Assembly (NCBI RefSeq): GCF_030546935.1
Contig: NZ_JAUOPH010000001.1
Span: 1-64,000, forward strand
Direction: 5' to 3'
DNA length: 64,000 bases
Source: Marinobacter sp. 2_MG-2023
Lineage (GTDB): Bacteria; Pseudomonadota; Gammaproteobacteria; Pseudomonadales; Oleiphilaceae
Below, piece by piece: positions 38,636 to 47,897 of the stretch (within the stretch, counting starts at the first letter, position 1; every line of letters starts with the position of its first letter). The position numbers and the translations under genes were made by a program. A model generated the notes under the pieces. The model saw only the letters and a list, made by a program, of their open reading frames with translations. It did not search any database and had not been told where the DNA came from.

Positions 38636-39111
38636 GCCAGACGCTCCTGAATATTACGGAGCAAGCCCTCACCTGCCTCTTCAATCAGATCAAGCACTTC
38701 TTCAAACCCGTCCTCGCCACCGAAATACGGGTCTGGAACCTCAGCCAGGCCGGAGCGGCCGTATTCCAGAAACAACTTGGGTTGCGTACCACCATTCTGG
38801 TGCCAGATGTCTTTCACATCAGCCAGATTTTGGCGATCCATCACAACCACGTAATCGAAGGTATCCAGGTCTTTTTCTGTGAATTGACGAGCCTTGAGCG
38901 CGCTTATGTCAAAGCCACGCTTTAATGCAGCTTCCTGTGACCGCTGATCTGGCCCCTTCCCTATGTGCCAGTTACTGGTACCACAGGAATCGATATAAAT
39001 ACGGTCCTGCAATCCGGCTTGCTCTACCAGTTTTCTAAAAACGCCTTCTGCAGTTGGAGAACGACAGATATTACCGAGACACACGAAAAGCACACTGGCA
39101 GGCTTACTCAT
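38632..39111 (-). CDS. Low-molecular-weight protein tyrosine phosphatase
   Basis: Cytosolic phosphatase of 159 residues. The P-loop [14 protein letters not shown] lies at about residues 11-24 and the general-acid Asp is in [12 protein letters not shown]. Such enzymes act with tyrosine kinases of polysaccharide export, but no kinase is nearby. It overlaps kdsB and murB by 4 bases on each side, so it is translationally coupled to both, an arrangement also seen in pseudomonads. Confidence 0.93.
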   Translation of the reverse strand: MSKPASVLFVCLGNICRSPTAEGVFRKLVEQAGLQDRIYIDSCGTSNWHIGKGPDQRSQEAALKRGFDISALKARQFTEKDLDTFDYVVVMDRQNLADVKDIWHQNGGTQPKLFLEYGRSGLAEVPDPYFGGEDGFEEVLDLIEEAGEGLLRNIQERLA

Positions 39112-39923
39112 ACCCCGTTTTCTCCCTTCTCATCAGCTTTGGTCATCCAGGCTCTGACCCGCTGCAAATCTGCTTCGGTATCAACGCCTGCCGGTGGCGT
39201 ACCGGCCGCTACCTCCACGTGAATCCTGGCACCATTATAAAGTGCTCGAAGCTGCTCCAATGACTCCACTTGTTCAGCAGGTGCCGGTGACCAGCTGACA
39301 AAACGACTGAGTACACTGGCCCGGTATCCGTAAATACCTATGTGCCGGAAATACCCGGCACCATCCCTGAGTGCAGCGCCAGCATTCAGGCCCGAAAGGT
39401 TACCTTCGCGCATATCGCTCCAGTGATCACGTGCCCAGGGAATGGGTGCCCGGCTGAAGTAATGCGCCATGCCATCCAGGTCAAACACCACTTTTACAAC
39501 ATTCGGGTTGAAAACCTGGTCGATGTCATGAAGGCGCTCGCAGAGTGTTGAGATGGCAGCCTCCGGGTAGCGCTCAAGGTTATCGGCAACCTGGTCTATC
39601 AAACGTGGCGGGATCAAGGGCTCATCGCCCTGAACATTAACAACGCGGTGGTCTGCATCGAGACCGAGTTTACGCACAACTTCTTCCAGCCGATCGGTAC
39701 CGCTGACATGGTTGGATGACGTCATCACAACTTCGGCACCAAACGCCTCGCAGGCGACCTGGATGCGCGGATCATCGGTCGCAACAACGACGCGGCTTGC
39801 CCGGCTTTCGGCCGCTCGCTCACATACGTGCTGGATCATCGGCTTGCCGGCGATATCAAGCAGTGGCTTACCGGGCAAACGGGTAGAGGCATATCGGGCC
39901 GGAATCACAACCGTAAAAGACAT
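39108..39923 (-). CDS. kdsB: 3-deoxy-manno-octulosonate cytidylyltransferase
   Basis: Makes CMP-Kdo for the LPS inner core. It has the nucleotidyltransferase motif [15 protein letters not shown] at the N-terminus, then VVATDDPRI and [12 protein letters not shown]. It has 271 residues. It lies between the Trm112-like gene and the phosphatase gene, next to lpxK and msbA, so lipid A-Kdo synthesis and export are encoded together. Confidence 0.97.
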   Translation of the reverse strand: MSFTVVIPARYASTRLPGKPLLDIAGKPMIQHVCERAAESRASRVVVATDDPRIQVACEAFGAEVVMTSSNHVSGTDRLEEVVRKLGLDADHRVVNVQGDEPLIPPRLIDQVADNLERYPEAAISTLCERLHDIDQVFNPNVVKVVFDLDGMAHYFSRAPIPWARDHWSDMREGNLSGLNAGAALRDGAGYFRHIGIYGYRASVLSRFVSWSPAPAEQVESLEQLRALYNGARIHVEVAAGTPPAGVDTEADLQRVRAWMTKADEKGENGV

Positions 39924-39950
39924 GGGGATTCGATCCTGCAGAGAGCTGTT

Positions 39951-40139
39951 TCAGTTTTTGTGAAGGCGTTCGTCGGTAGAAAGAGTGCGGGCCTCGGTGG
40001 CCAACATGACAGGAATGCCTTCGCGGATAGGAAAAGCCATGGCGTCCTGATAGCAAACCAGCTCAGTTCTGGCCTCATTGAGCTTCAGATCACCTTTACA
40101 GACCGGGCAGGCCAACAAGGCCAAGAGTTTTTTATCCAT
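39951..40139 (-). CDS. Trm112-family small zinc-ribbon-like protein (YcaR)
   Basis: Protein of 62 residues starting [20 protein letters not shown], with one CPVC pair and the end [12 protein letters not shown], typical of the Trm112p-like/YcaR family. Such proteins are conserved between lpxK and kdsB. Trm112 proteins activate methyltransferases in other domains of life; the bacterial role is unproven. The second Cys pair of eukaryotic Trm112 is absent, as usual in this family. Confidence 0.92.
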   Translation of the reverse strand: MDKKLLALLACPVCKGDLKLNEARTELVCYQDAMAFPIREGIPVMLATEARTLSTDERLHKN

Positions 40140-40158
40140 AGTTCAGTCTCACTGACAG

Positions 40159-41196
40159 TTAAGAAGTCGATGGCCCGCAGCACGCCCGCAATTTCGCAAG
40201 GACGGCTTCTGAGAACGCCGCTGGCAATTCAGCCTCAACATAAAGCACCCAGGCATTATCCGGGGCGAAGCCACGGCATTTGACCCCGTCTTTGGCAGTC
40301 ATCACTAGCATGTGACCGGGCTCTGTGCCGAGATCCTCAGGGCGGAAACGATGATGATCAGGAAAAGGCACGGCAATTGATTTTGCACCCAGGGCTTTGA
40401 GTGTATCGAAAAAGCGCGTGGGGTTTCCGATGCCCGCGATTGCACGAATTTTCTGACCTTGAAGGCTTTTGGGTGATCTGGTCTCACCTGTTTTCAGGTT
40501 TACCAGGCGCGTTGGCTTGAGCCTCATGGCATACATTTGCGGATGTTTAATGCCCCCGAACGCGTGTGATGGGACAAGACCGTTTTCATCGGCGGTGTCA
40601 GTACCATTCACAACAACAAAATCCACGCTATTCAGACGGCTGACGGGTTCACGCAGAGGCCCGACCGGAATCAAGGCGCCGTTTCCTAAACCGCGGGCGC
40701 CATCAAAGACAGCCAACTCGATATCTCTCGGCAACCGATAGTGCTGAAGGCCATCATCACTAATGAGGACATCACCCAGGGCATTATCCAGCGCAAAGGC
40801 AGCACCCCGGCGGCGATCGGGATCAACCACAACCGGCACAGAGGTTGCCTGGGCGAGCATCACGGGCTCGTCCCCTGCAAGCGACGGCAGGGTGTCTTCG
40901 GTGACCAGAAGCGGATAGCCTGTCGCTTTGCCGCCATAGCCACGACTGAGAATAACCGGGCGCCAACCGGCAGACCGGATTTCATCGACAAGCCAGGCCG
41001 TTAACGGCGATTTCCCCGTACCGCCTGCGGTGATATTACCCACAACAACGACAGGAACAGGCAGCTTCTTTGAGAATGTATCACGGGCTTTTTGCCGCCG
41101 CGCTTCAGAGACCGCCCGGTACATCCAGGAAAACGGCGACAGAATAAGGAGTGGGCGACCCTTACCGTACCAAAGGCGCTCTATGAGAGAAGTCAT
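40159..41196 (-). CDS. lpxK: Tetraacyldisaccharide 4'-kinase LpxK
   Basis: Inner-membrane-associated kinase that adds the 4'-phosphate of lipid A. The N-terminal hydrophobic segment (PLLILSPFSWMYRAV) is followed by Walker A in VVVGNITAGGTGKSPLTAWL. LPRDIELAVFDGARGLGNG and LREP are also conserved. It has 345 residues. It overlaps msbA by 4 bases, the conserved msbA-lpxK pair. Confidence 0.96.
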   Translation of the reverse strand: MTSLIERLWYGKGRPLLILSPFSWMYRAVSEARRQKARDTFSKKLPVPVVVVGNITAGGTGKSPLTAWLVDEIRSAGWRPVILSRGYGGKATGYPLLVTEDTLPSLAGDEPVMLAQATSVPVVVDPDRRRGAAFALDNALGDVLISDDGLQHYRLPRDIELAVFDGARGLGNGALIPVGPLREPVSRLNSVDFVVVNGTDTADENGLVPSHAFGGIKHPQMYAMRLKPTRLVNLKTGETRSPKSLQGQKIRAIAGIGNPTRFFDTLKALGAKSIAVPFPDHHRFRPEDLGTEPGHMLVMTAKDGVKCRGFAPDNAWVLYVEAELPAAFSEAVLAKLRACCGPSTS

Positions 41197-42971
41197 GACT
41201 GCTCACGGAATTGCATCTGATGTAGCTGAGCATAGGCACCGCTACGAGCAAGAAGCTCGTCGTGAGCGCCAGATTCAATAATGCGACCGTTCTCCATAAC
41301 AAGAATCCGGTCTGCCTTTTCAATGGTCGAGAGCCTGTGGGCGATCACCAGCGTAGTCCTACCCTGAATAACAGTTTCCAGCGCTTCCTGGATATGACGC
41401 TCCGATTCGCTGTCCAATGCTGATGTCGCCTCGTCCAGAATCAGGATAGGCGCGTCTTTAAGCAATGCTCTGGCAATTGCCAGGCGTTGTCGCTGTCCGC
41501 CTGAAAGCATGACGCCGTTATCTCCGATCATGGTATCCAGGCCATCCGGCATGCGATCGATGAATTCCAATGCATGAGCTTTCGCAGCGGCTTCCCGGAT
41601 TTCATCCCGGGAGCAATTCCTGAGGGCCCCGTAAGCTATATTGGCAGCGATAGAATCGTTAAACAGCACAACGTTCTGAGTGACCAAGGCAATCTGGGAT
41701 CGCAGCGCCTTGAGAGAAAAGTCTTTAAGCGAATGCCCGTCTATCCTGATATCGCCATCGGTGTACTCGTAAAATCTTGGCAGCAGGCTCACCATTGTTG
41801 ACTTCCCGCTACCTGAACGCCCCACGAGCGCCACACTCTTCCCTGCCGGAATTTCGACAGAAACATCTTTCAGCACATCGTCGAGCTGATCCCGGTATCG
41901 GAAGGAAACCCTATCAAACTCGATATCCCCATCGACGCGTTCGGGCGCATAGGAACCCGGATCCTGCTCCGGAACCTCATCAACCGTTTCAAATACATCG
42001 TAGGCGGCCGCTACGCCTTTCTGGATCTTGGCGTGAACCGAGGTAACCTGACGAATTGGCTTGGCCATGGTTGTAGCAGCCGTGATAAACGCCACCAACT
42101 GACCTGTTGTCATCTCGCCGCGTATCTCTGGTGCAAGCATGGTCCAAACCAGCGCTGCAATCGCAATTGCCACCAGCGTCTGAATCACCGGAATACTGAT
42201 TGCCTGGGTGGAAGCCATCTTGAGACTTTGCTTTAAGTTATTCTCGTTAACCTTCTGAAAACGCTGTTTTTCATACTCAATTCCACCAAAAGTACGAACA
42301 ACCCGATAGCCAGCAATAGACTCCGACGCCACATGGGTGATATCGCCCATAGAGCCTTGAATGCGCTGACTGATCTTGCGAAAGCGCTTGCTCGCATAGC
42401 TGACAACTGCTGCGATCAACGGACCAACGGCAAGAAATACCAGCGTCAGTTTCCAGTTTGTGTAGAGCATGAATCCGAGCAGACCTATGATTGTCAGGCC
42501 TTCCCTCAGCGTTATGGTTATAGCGTTGGTTGCAGCTTCCGCCACCTGCTCGACGTTAAAGGTCAGTTTTGATACCAGCCTCCCGGCCGCGTTCTCATCA
42601 AAATAACGAGATGGGAGTGTCATCAGACGATTGAATACATCATTGCGAAGCGCATTGATAACCTGCCGTCCCACGTAACTGATGAAATACTGGCTCATAA
42701 ATGTTCCGACACCACGGAAAGAAAACACCCCGACAATCAGAAACGTCAGTAGCAAACGATTCTGATCCGTGGGGTTTTCGATGGCGGCGATGACATACTC
42801 CATGGCGGCTGCCATTCCAGTGGAGGCCGCGGCATAGATTACGTTGCCAACTACAGCGAGAGAAAATGCCAGCCAGAAGGGCTTTACATATGTCAGCAGT
42901 CGTTTGTAGGTCGGCCAGCTGTCACCAACCTTGAGGCTTTTGGGATCAGATAGCGACTCAGCACGACTCAC
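41193..42971 (-). CDS. msbA: Lipid A export ATP-binding/permease protein MsbA
   Basis: Homodimeric ABC half-transporter that flips lipid A-core across the inner membrane. Six transmembrane helices occupy about residues 25-320. The nucleotide-binding domain has Walker A (VGRSGSGKST), signature (MLSGGQRQRLAIARALL), Walker B (APILILDEATSALD) and His in VIAHRLSTIE. It has 592 residues. It overlaps exbD and lpxK by 4 bases each. Confidence 0.97.
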   Translation of the reverse strand: MSRAESLSDPKSLKVGDSWPTYKRLLTYVKPFWLAFSLAVVGNVIYAAASTGMAAAMEYVIAAIENPTDQNRLLLTFLIVGVFSFRGVGTFMSQYFISYVGRQVINALRNDVFNRLMTLPSRYFDENAAGRLVSKLTFNVEQVAEAATNAITITLREGLTIIGLLGFMLYTNWKLTLVFLAVGPLIAAVVSYASKRFRKISQRIQGSMGDITHVASESIAGYRVVRTFGGIEYEKQRFQKVNENNLKQSLKMASTQAISIPVIQTLVAIAIAALVWTMLAPEIRGEMTTGQLVAFITAATTMAKPIRQVTSVHAKIQKGVAAAYDVFETVDEVPEQDPGSYAPERVDGDIEFDRVSFRYRDQLDDVLKDVSVEIPAGKSVALVGRSGSGKSTMVSLLPRFYEYTDGDIRIDGHSLKDFSLKALRSQIALVTQNVVLFNDSIAANIAYGALRNCSRDEIREAAAKAHALEFIDRMPDGLDTMIGDNGVMLSGGQRQRLAIARALLKDAPILILDEATSALDSESERHIQEALETVIQGRTTLVIAHRLSTIEKADRILVMENGRIIESGAHDELLARSGAYAQLHQMQFREQS

Positions 42972-43393
42972 TGGTTGTCTGCCTCACGCTCGGTGGTAAT
43001 GCTCAGCCTGGAAAACCCCAGGCGACCTGCGACGTCCATCGCTCTTACAACATACTCATGGGGAGTACGGGCATCCGCAGTGATAATAAACGGCAGACCG
43101 GTGTCACCTTCAGCCAATTCTTTCACGCCCCGCTCCAGGGTCTCACGGCGGTTATTGACTAAGGTCTTGCTGTTTAGCACGTACTGACCTTCTGCGTTGA
43201 TCACCACGTCGATTTGCTCCAACTCCGCGGGCGAAGCGGGCTCACCACTGGCTTCAGGCAATTCCACCTGCAAATGACTTTCGCGAGTGAACGTCGTAGA
43301 GACCATAAAGAAAATCAGCAACAGGAAAACCACATCGATCAGCGGCGTCAGATCTACTCCGACTTCCTGGCTTCTCTGGCGTGTGAACTTCAC
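42968..43393 (-). CDS. exbD: ExbD/TolR-family proton-channel protein
   Basis: Inner-membrane protein of 141 residues with one transmembrane helix (about 17-37, LIDVVFLLLIFFMV) led by the channel Asp in LTPLIDV, and a periplasmic domain. With the upstream ExbB-like protein it would form a proton-driven motor. It sits in the msbA-lpxK operon rather than next to tonB, so its partner is unclear. It is paralogous to tolR at 4.1 kb. Confidence 0.92.
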   Translation of the reverse strand: MKFTRQRSQEVGVDLTPLIDVVFLLLIFFMVSTTFTRESHLQVELPEASGEPASPAELEQIDVVINAEGQYVLNSKTLVNNRRETLERGVKELAEGDTGLPFIITADARTPHEYVVRAMDVAGRLGFSRLSITTEREADNQ

Positions 43394-43398
43394 GGTGC

Positions 43399-44025
43399 TC
43401 AGGCCCCTTCCACGTCGATTTCGCGGTCGCCATGAACAACTTCAACAAGCTTGATAGCTTCCTGCTCCATGCCCACAACCAGCTCGTCTACCCGCCTGAT
43501 AAAATATCGGTGACATATCAATGCCGGGATAGCGACACTCAAACCGGCCGCCGTAGTAATCAAGGCCTCGGAGATGCCACCGGCGAGGTTTCCGGCATTC
43601 CCTACACCGGCAAGCTGGATTTCAGCAAATACCTTGATCATGCCGATCACGGTACCCAGAAGACCAAGCAGAGGGGTGATTGTTGCAACGGTGCCCAAGG
43701 GGTTCAGGAAGCGCTCCAGATCGTGAATGACCTGGCTGGCCTCATGCTCAATGCTTTCCTTCATGATCTCACGGCCATGCTTGGCATTGATCAGGCCGCC
43801 AGCGAGAACACGACCCATCGGCGAAGAGCTTTGCAGCGCCTTCAGCTTTCGGCCATTAAGCTCTTTTTTCTTGATCCAGCGCCACAGCTCATTAATTGTC
43901 TGAGGCGGTGCAACCCTGGATGCTCTCAGCGTCCAGAAACGCTCCAGAATAATCGCAAGCGCCAAAATGGAACAGGCAACGATTGGCACCATCAGAATGC
44001 CACCAGCTTTCAACAGCTCGAACAC
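43399..44025 (-). CDS. exbB: ExbB/MotA/TolQ-family proton-channel protein
   Basis: Inner-membrane protein of 208 residues with three helices (about 10-30, 110-135, 150-175) and the family segment LGTVATITPLLGLLGTVIGMIKVF...AGGISEALITTAAGL. It is the first gene of the lipid A/Kdo operon and is followed after 5 bases by exbD. This exbBD pair upstream of msbA is common in gammaproteobacteria. Confidence 0.93.
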   Translation of the reverse strand: MFELLKAGGILMVPIVACSILALAIILERFWTLRASRVAPPQTINELWRWIKKKELNGRKLKALQSSSPMGRVLAGGLINAKHGREIMKESIEHEASQVIHDLERFLNPLGTVATITPLLGLLGTVIGMIKVFAEIQLAGVGNAGNLAGGISEALITTAAGLSVAIPALICHRYFIRRVDELVVGMEQEAIKLVEVVHGDREIDVEGA

Positions 44026-44097
44026 GCTTGATCTCCCTGATTGTTTACAAGCCGCGCTACTTTAGCATAGCTGCCTGCCGAGGCCACACCCGGAATG

Positions 44098-46626
44098 TCA
44101 CAGTATTTTACACTGATCTCTGGCCTGGCCCGGACCGCTGATCCAGAACGCGCTTTGGTTTCGAGTTTCCTCAATTTTAATGGTATCGCCAGTAATCGTC
44201 ATAGTAAGCGCTCCCGAGCAGGCTGTATTGAATGCCTCAGCACCTGCCGCCCGGTAACGGGCTGTTATGTCCGGATGAGGGTGCCCGTAACGGTGGCGAT
44301 AACCGGCGGTATAAACCACCTTGTCCGGGTTTAGTGCACTGACCCAGGCAATGGAAGATGAGGTTTTGCTGCCGTGATGAGGCGCAATCATTACGAGTTC
44401 CGCCGGACGCTTCGCAGCCAATGTACTCTCTCGAGCTTGCAGGTACAGAGACTCTGTTGCCGCGCTGATATCGCCCGGAAAAATCCATTCAATGCCGGAC
44501 GTCTCATGCCGGGCAGTCAGAACACAGGACGCATCATTGCCGGTCAACCCGTCGTTTGCCTGCCAGAAGTAAAGCGACAGCTCGCTTGTCAGGCTTTCTC
44601 CGCCGCCACAGCTTTGTACCTGTACCGATTTAAGCTTCTGATCCTTAGTGTGCCGCTCCAACTTTTCCCGAACAGCCTCAGGCTCACCAGTCAGGATTCG
44701 GCCTATGTCGTATGCATCAACAAGCACCCCGATACCGCCTGAATGATCGTTATCAGCGTGGCTTATAACCAACGTGTCAATTCGCCTTATACCCAGCGCC
44801 CGGAGGTTGGGCAGAAGTACCGACTCTACAGCCGAGAAAACACCTTCCACTTCGGGACCCGTGTCGTATAGCACTACTTTATCCCCAATTCGAAGCATCG
44901 CCGAGAGCCCCTGACCGACATCCCATATCCGCACTTCGGGGCTGGAGACCCGAGGGTTTCCGGTATCCGAGGGCCCGCTGGCTAAAACCACCCACGCCAG
45001 CACGAAAACAGCCCCTGCAGCGCGAAACAACCTGATTGGAACGGTAATTACCAGCATGACCAGCAAAGCCAGGCCGGCAATCTCCGGTAGAGTCCCCCCA
45101 AGATCGGGCCATCTAATGCCCGCAACCCATGCGAGAAAGCTCCAGATCACCCCAAGCACCCCATCCATTGCCGGAATAATCAGGCCCGACAAGCCGGGAA
45201 AAAGAGCTACCGCAAGTCCGCCAGCAATCAGTGTCGGCATCACCACCAGCGAGACCCAGGGAATTGCAAGAACATTGGCAAGCAACCCAGCAACCGGCTG
45301 TCCCTGCCCCATGCCTTCAAGGATCGGCCAGAGCCCCGCGAACACAGCGCCTTGCGCGAGAACAAGGCCAGCGAGCCAGCCGGTACCGCCCAAACGGCCG
45401 GCAAAGACGCAAACAAGAACAGAAACCGCTCCGAAAGATAACCAGAAACCCTGGTCCAGGGGAGCGAAGGGATCAAGCAAGAGAACCAGCCCAAGCGCCA
45501 CAATAATGGAATGCCAGGCAGACACCTGCCTGGCCATCAGCAGCAACCAGCCCCCGACTGTCACCATGACAAGCGCTCTTCGGGTGGGCACCGTAAAACC
45601 TGCAGCTAGCGCATAGAGCGTACAACACAGAACAACGGCCAGGAACACCCCGAAACGCACGAAGCCTTCGCTCAGGCAATAGGTCGATACTGCCAGTAAG
45701 AGCCGGCGCACCACAAAGCCCGTGCCCAGTGCGACCAACCCCAAATGAAGGCCCGAGATTGCCACAAGATGTATGGTTCCGGTTGCCTTGAGCACTTCCC
45801 AATGCCGGGACGATAGGTGCCCGCGATTGCCAATTAGCAGCGACGCTAACAATGGATGGTACTGAGCCTCTGCGAACTGGTCGTCAACCCACTGCGCCAG
45901 CCTGATATGAAAACGGTGATACTGGCACTGGAGTGAACAGGTTACAGAGGGATCCGGCTGGGCACTGCGCACGCTGCCAGTCGCACGATAGCCCTTCCGA
46001 AATAGCCAGTCTTCGTAGCGAAAACCCTCAGGATTCAGAGTGCCATGGGGCTGCTTGAGTACAACCTCCAGGCGCAAGCGGTGATCCGGAAGAGCACCTT
46101 CAGGCTGACCGTACCAGGCGAGACGTAGTTTTTTAGGCAGCGTATTGTTAGGCGCCGGGGTCAGTGAATGCCCGTACCATCGGGTTACACAGAAGCTGAA
46201 ACGAATACTGTCAAAACTTCCGGTTTGGGGAAGATCACAAACGTAACCGGCAATGGCCGTTTTTTGACCTTCAAAACCGGAGGGAAGCCGCTCTTGAAGG
46301 CGCTCATACGCCCACAAGCCCGACCAGGCAACACCCAAAGCGAGGCCGAACAAAAAGACCCTCACGAGCGTAAATGGCCGCAGATGATTCGGCAAGAACC
46401 ATAATAAAGTTGGAAGTGTGAACACGAGCAGCCACACTGGAGGTGGCAACACCGTCAATCTATAAAGTAAGATGACGCCGCAGGAAAATGCGAAGGCGCA
46501 CAGTACTGCACGAAAGACAGAGCCCTGCGAACCAGACCGGCCAGGGCCATTGAAAGAGCTACCGGACAATCCTTGTCCTCCCGATGATTTTATCCGTCGG
46601 CGGCATCCTTGGCGCCGGAGTTTCAT
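44098..46626 (-). CDS. comEC: DNA internalisation protein ComEC/Rec2
   Basis: Large inner-membrane channel for single-stranded DNA uptake in natural transformation. It has an N-terminal DUF4131/OB region (about 90-200), a competence domain with many helices (about 230-560, including HLVAISGLHLGLVALG), and a C-terminal metallo-beta-lactamase-like domain (DTLVISHADNDHSGGI, MIAPHHGSKTSSS). At 842 residues it is full length. The first about 35 residues are Arg/Gly/Ser-rich and not family-like, so the true start may be later. Its start is only 24 bases from the divergent DUF2062 gene. Confidence 0.93.
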   Translation of the reverse strand: MKLRRQGCRRRIKSSGGQGLSGSSFNGPGRSGSQGSVFRAVLCAFAFSCGVILLYRLTVLPPPVWLLVFTLPTLLWFLPNHLRPFTLVRVFLFGLALGVAWSGLWAYERLQERLPSGFEGQKTAIAGYVCDLPQTGSFDSIRFSFCVTRWYGHSLTPAPNNTLPKKLRLAWYGQPEGALPDHRLRLEVVLKQPHGTLNPEGFRYEDWLFRKGYRATGSVRSAQPDPSVTCSLQCQYHRFHIRLAQWVDDQFAEAQYHPLLASLLIGNRGHLSSRHWEVLKATGTIHLVAISGLHLGLVALGTGFVVRRLLLAVSTYCLSEGFVRFGVFLAVVLCCTLYALAAGFTVPTRRALVMVTVGGWLLLMARQVSAWHSIIVALGLVLLLDPFAPLDQGFWLSFGAVSVLVCVFAGRLGGTGWLAGLVLAQGAVFAGLWPILEGMGQGQPVAGLLANVLAIPWVSLVVMPTLIAGGLAVALFPGLSGLIIPAMDGVLGVIWSFLAWVAGIRWPDLGGTLPEIAGLALLVMLVITVPIRLFRAAGAVFVLAWVVLASGPSDTGNPRVSSPEVRIWDVGQGLSAMLRIGDKVVLYDTGPEVEGVFSAVESVLLPNLRALGIRRIDTLVISHADNDHSGGIGVLVDAYDIGRILTGEPEAVREKLERHTKDQKLKSVQVQSCGGGESLTSELSLYFWQANDGLTGNDASCVLTARHETSGIEWIFPGDISAATESLYLQARESTLAAKRPAELVMIAPHHGSKTSSSIAWVSALNPDKVVYTAGYRHRYGHPHPDITARYRAAGAEAFNTACSGALTMTITGDTIKIEETRNQSAFWISGPGQARDQCKIL

Positions 46627-46650
46627 TCTACTTAAAGGTAGAGCTTCCCA

Positions 46651-47199
46651 ATGCCGAAGAAGTTCATGAAACGATATCTGCCATCACCTGAGAAGGTGCA
46701 AGCGATGCAATCGCTTGATTTTCTTGGCGATATCCTTCACGAACCCAACCTATGGCACATAAACCGTCACAGTGTCGCAAGGGCATTTCTGATCGGTGTC
46801 TTTTTTTGCTTTATTCCCATGCCCTTCCAGATGCTTGCAGCAGGCTTCTTTGCCATCTGGTTTAACGCCAACCTGCCTTTATCTGTGGTGCTGGTTTGGA
46901 TCAGCAACCCCATTACCATGCCGCCCATGTTTTACTTCAACTATAAAATAGGCGCCTGGATTCTAAACCGGCCGGTCTTGAGCTTTGATTTTCAGCTTTC
47001 ATGGTCGTGGATCAGCGAGCGCTTGCTCGACATCGGCATCCCGCTTTACCTGGGTTCACTGATCATAGCGACAATGTCAGCATGCCTGGCGTACCTGGCA
47101 ATACAGTTCATATGGCGTCGAAAAATTCGCACAGATTGGCAACTGCGTCGCCGAGCCCGTAAGGAGCTACGGCGCGCATCGCGCGATCAGGCCTCCTGA
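46651..47199 (+). CDS. DUF2062 family inner-membrane protein
   Basis: Protein of 182 residues with hydrophobic helices at about 45-70, 75-100 and 130-155. It has the family segment SVARAFLIGVFFCFIPMPFQM and WISNPITMPPMFYFNYKIG. A basic tail (RRRARKELRRASR) ends it. Function is unknown; the family is common near comEC and lol genes in pseudomonads. Its 3' end overlaps the end of lolD by 13 bases on the opposite strand. Confidence 0.9.
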   Translation: MPKKFMKRYLPSPEKVQAMQSLDFLGDILHEPNLWHINRHSVARAFLIGVFFCFIPMPFQMLAAGFFAIWFNANLPLSVVLVWISNPITMPPMFYFNYKIGAWILNRPVLSFDFQLSWSWISERLLDIGIPLYLGSLIIATMSACLAYLAIQFIWRRKIRTDWQLRRRARKELRRASRDQAS

Positions 47200-47897
47200 A
47201 CCAGCCTGCCCTGCTCCAGCCTCAGTACCCGACCAAGGCTCTTGGCCATCTTCATATCGTGAGTAACCATAACAAAGGCAATCCCGAACTGATCGCGCAG
47301 AGACTCTATAAGCTCCCGCACGCCTTCGCCTGTATGCTCATCAAGATTGCCCGTGGGCTCGTCCATCAGCACACAATCAGGCTCGTTAACCAGAGCACGG
47401 GCAATCGCTACACGTTGTCGCTCGCCACCTGAAAGCTCACCGGGCTTGTGCTCCAAGCGCTCTGCAAGCCCTACCCTTTGTAAAATTGTCTGGGCGCGCG
47501 AACGTGCATCGCTAACGGCTACGCCGCCAAGGGCACACGGCATCATGACATTCTCAAGCGCTGTAAATTCCGGCAACAGGTGATGAAACTGGTAGACAAA
47601 GCCCAGATGACGGTTGCGAAAGCGCGCACGCCCAGCCTCTGATAAACGGTGAATGTGCTTGCCGCAGATGGAAATTTCTCCGGACGACGGTTTGTCCAAT
47701 CCGCCAAGGAGATTCAGCAACGTTGTTTTGCCTGCACCGCTGCTCCCCACGATTGCCACGGTTTCACCCGGTGTGACCTCTAGCGAGATGTCAGAAAAGA
47801 TGGTCAGTTTTTCCGGACCCTGAGTGTAAGTCCGCGTTACCTGACGGCAATCGATTACCAGCGGAACATCCTTCATGTCACGGTTTTCCTTATTCAT
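47187..47897 (-). CDS. lolD: Lipoprotein-releasing system ATPase LolD
   Basis: ATPase of the complex that extracts outer-membrane lipoproteins from the inner membrane and hands them to LolA. It has Walker A (GSSGAGKTTLLN), signature (LSGGERQRVAIARAL), Walker B (CVLMDEPTGNLDEHTG) and FVMVTHD. It has 236 residues. The listed start overlaps the permease gene by 8 bases; an internal Met (residue 8, MKDVPLV) is an alternative start. Confidence 0.95.
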   Translation of the reverse strand: MNKENRDMKDVPLVIDCRQVTRTYTQGPEKLTIFSDISLEVTPGETVAIVGSSGAGKTTLLNLLGGLDKPSSGEISICGKHIHRLSEAGRARFRNRHLGFVYQFHHLLPEFTALENVMMPCALGGVAVSDARSRAQTILQRVGLAERLEHKPGELSGGERQRVAIARALVNEPDCVLMDEPTGNLDEHTGEGVRELIESLRDQFGIAFVMVTHDMKMAKSLGRVLRLEQGRLVQEA

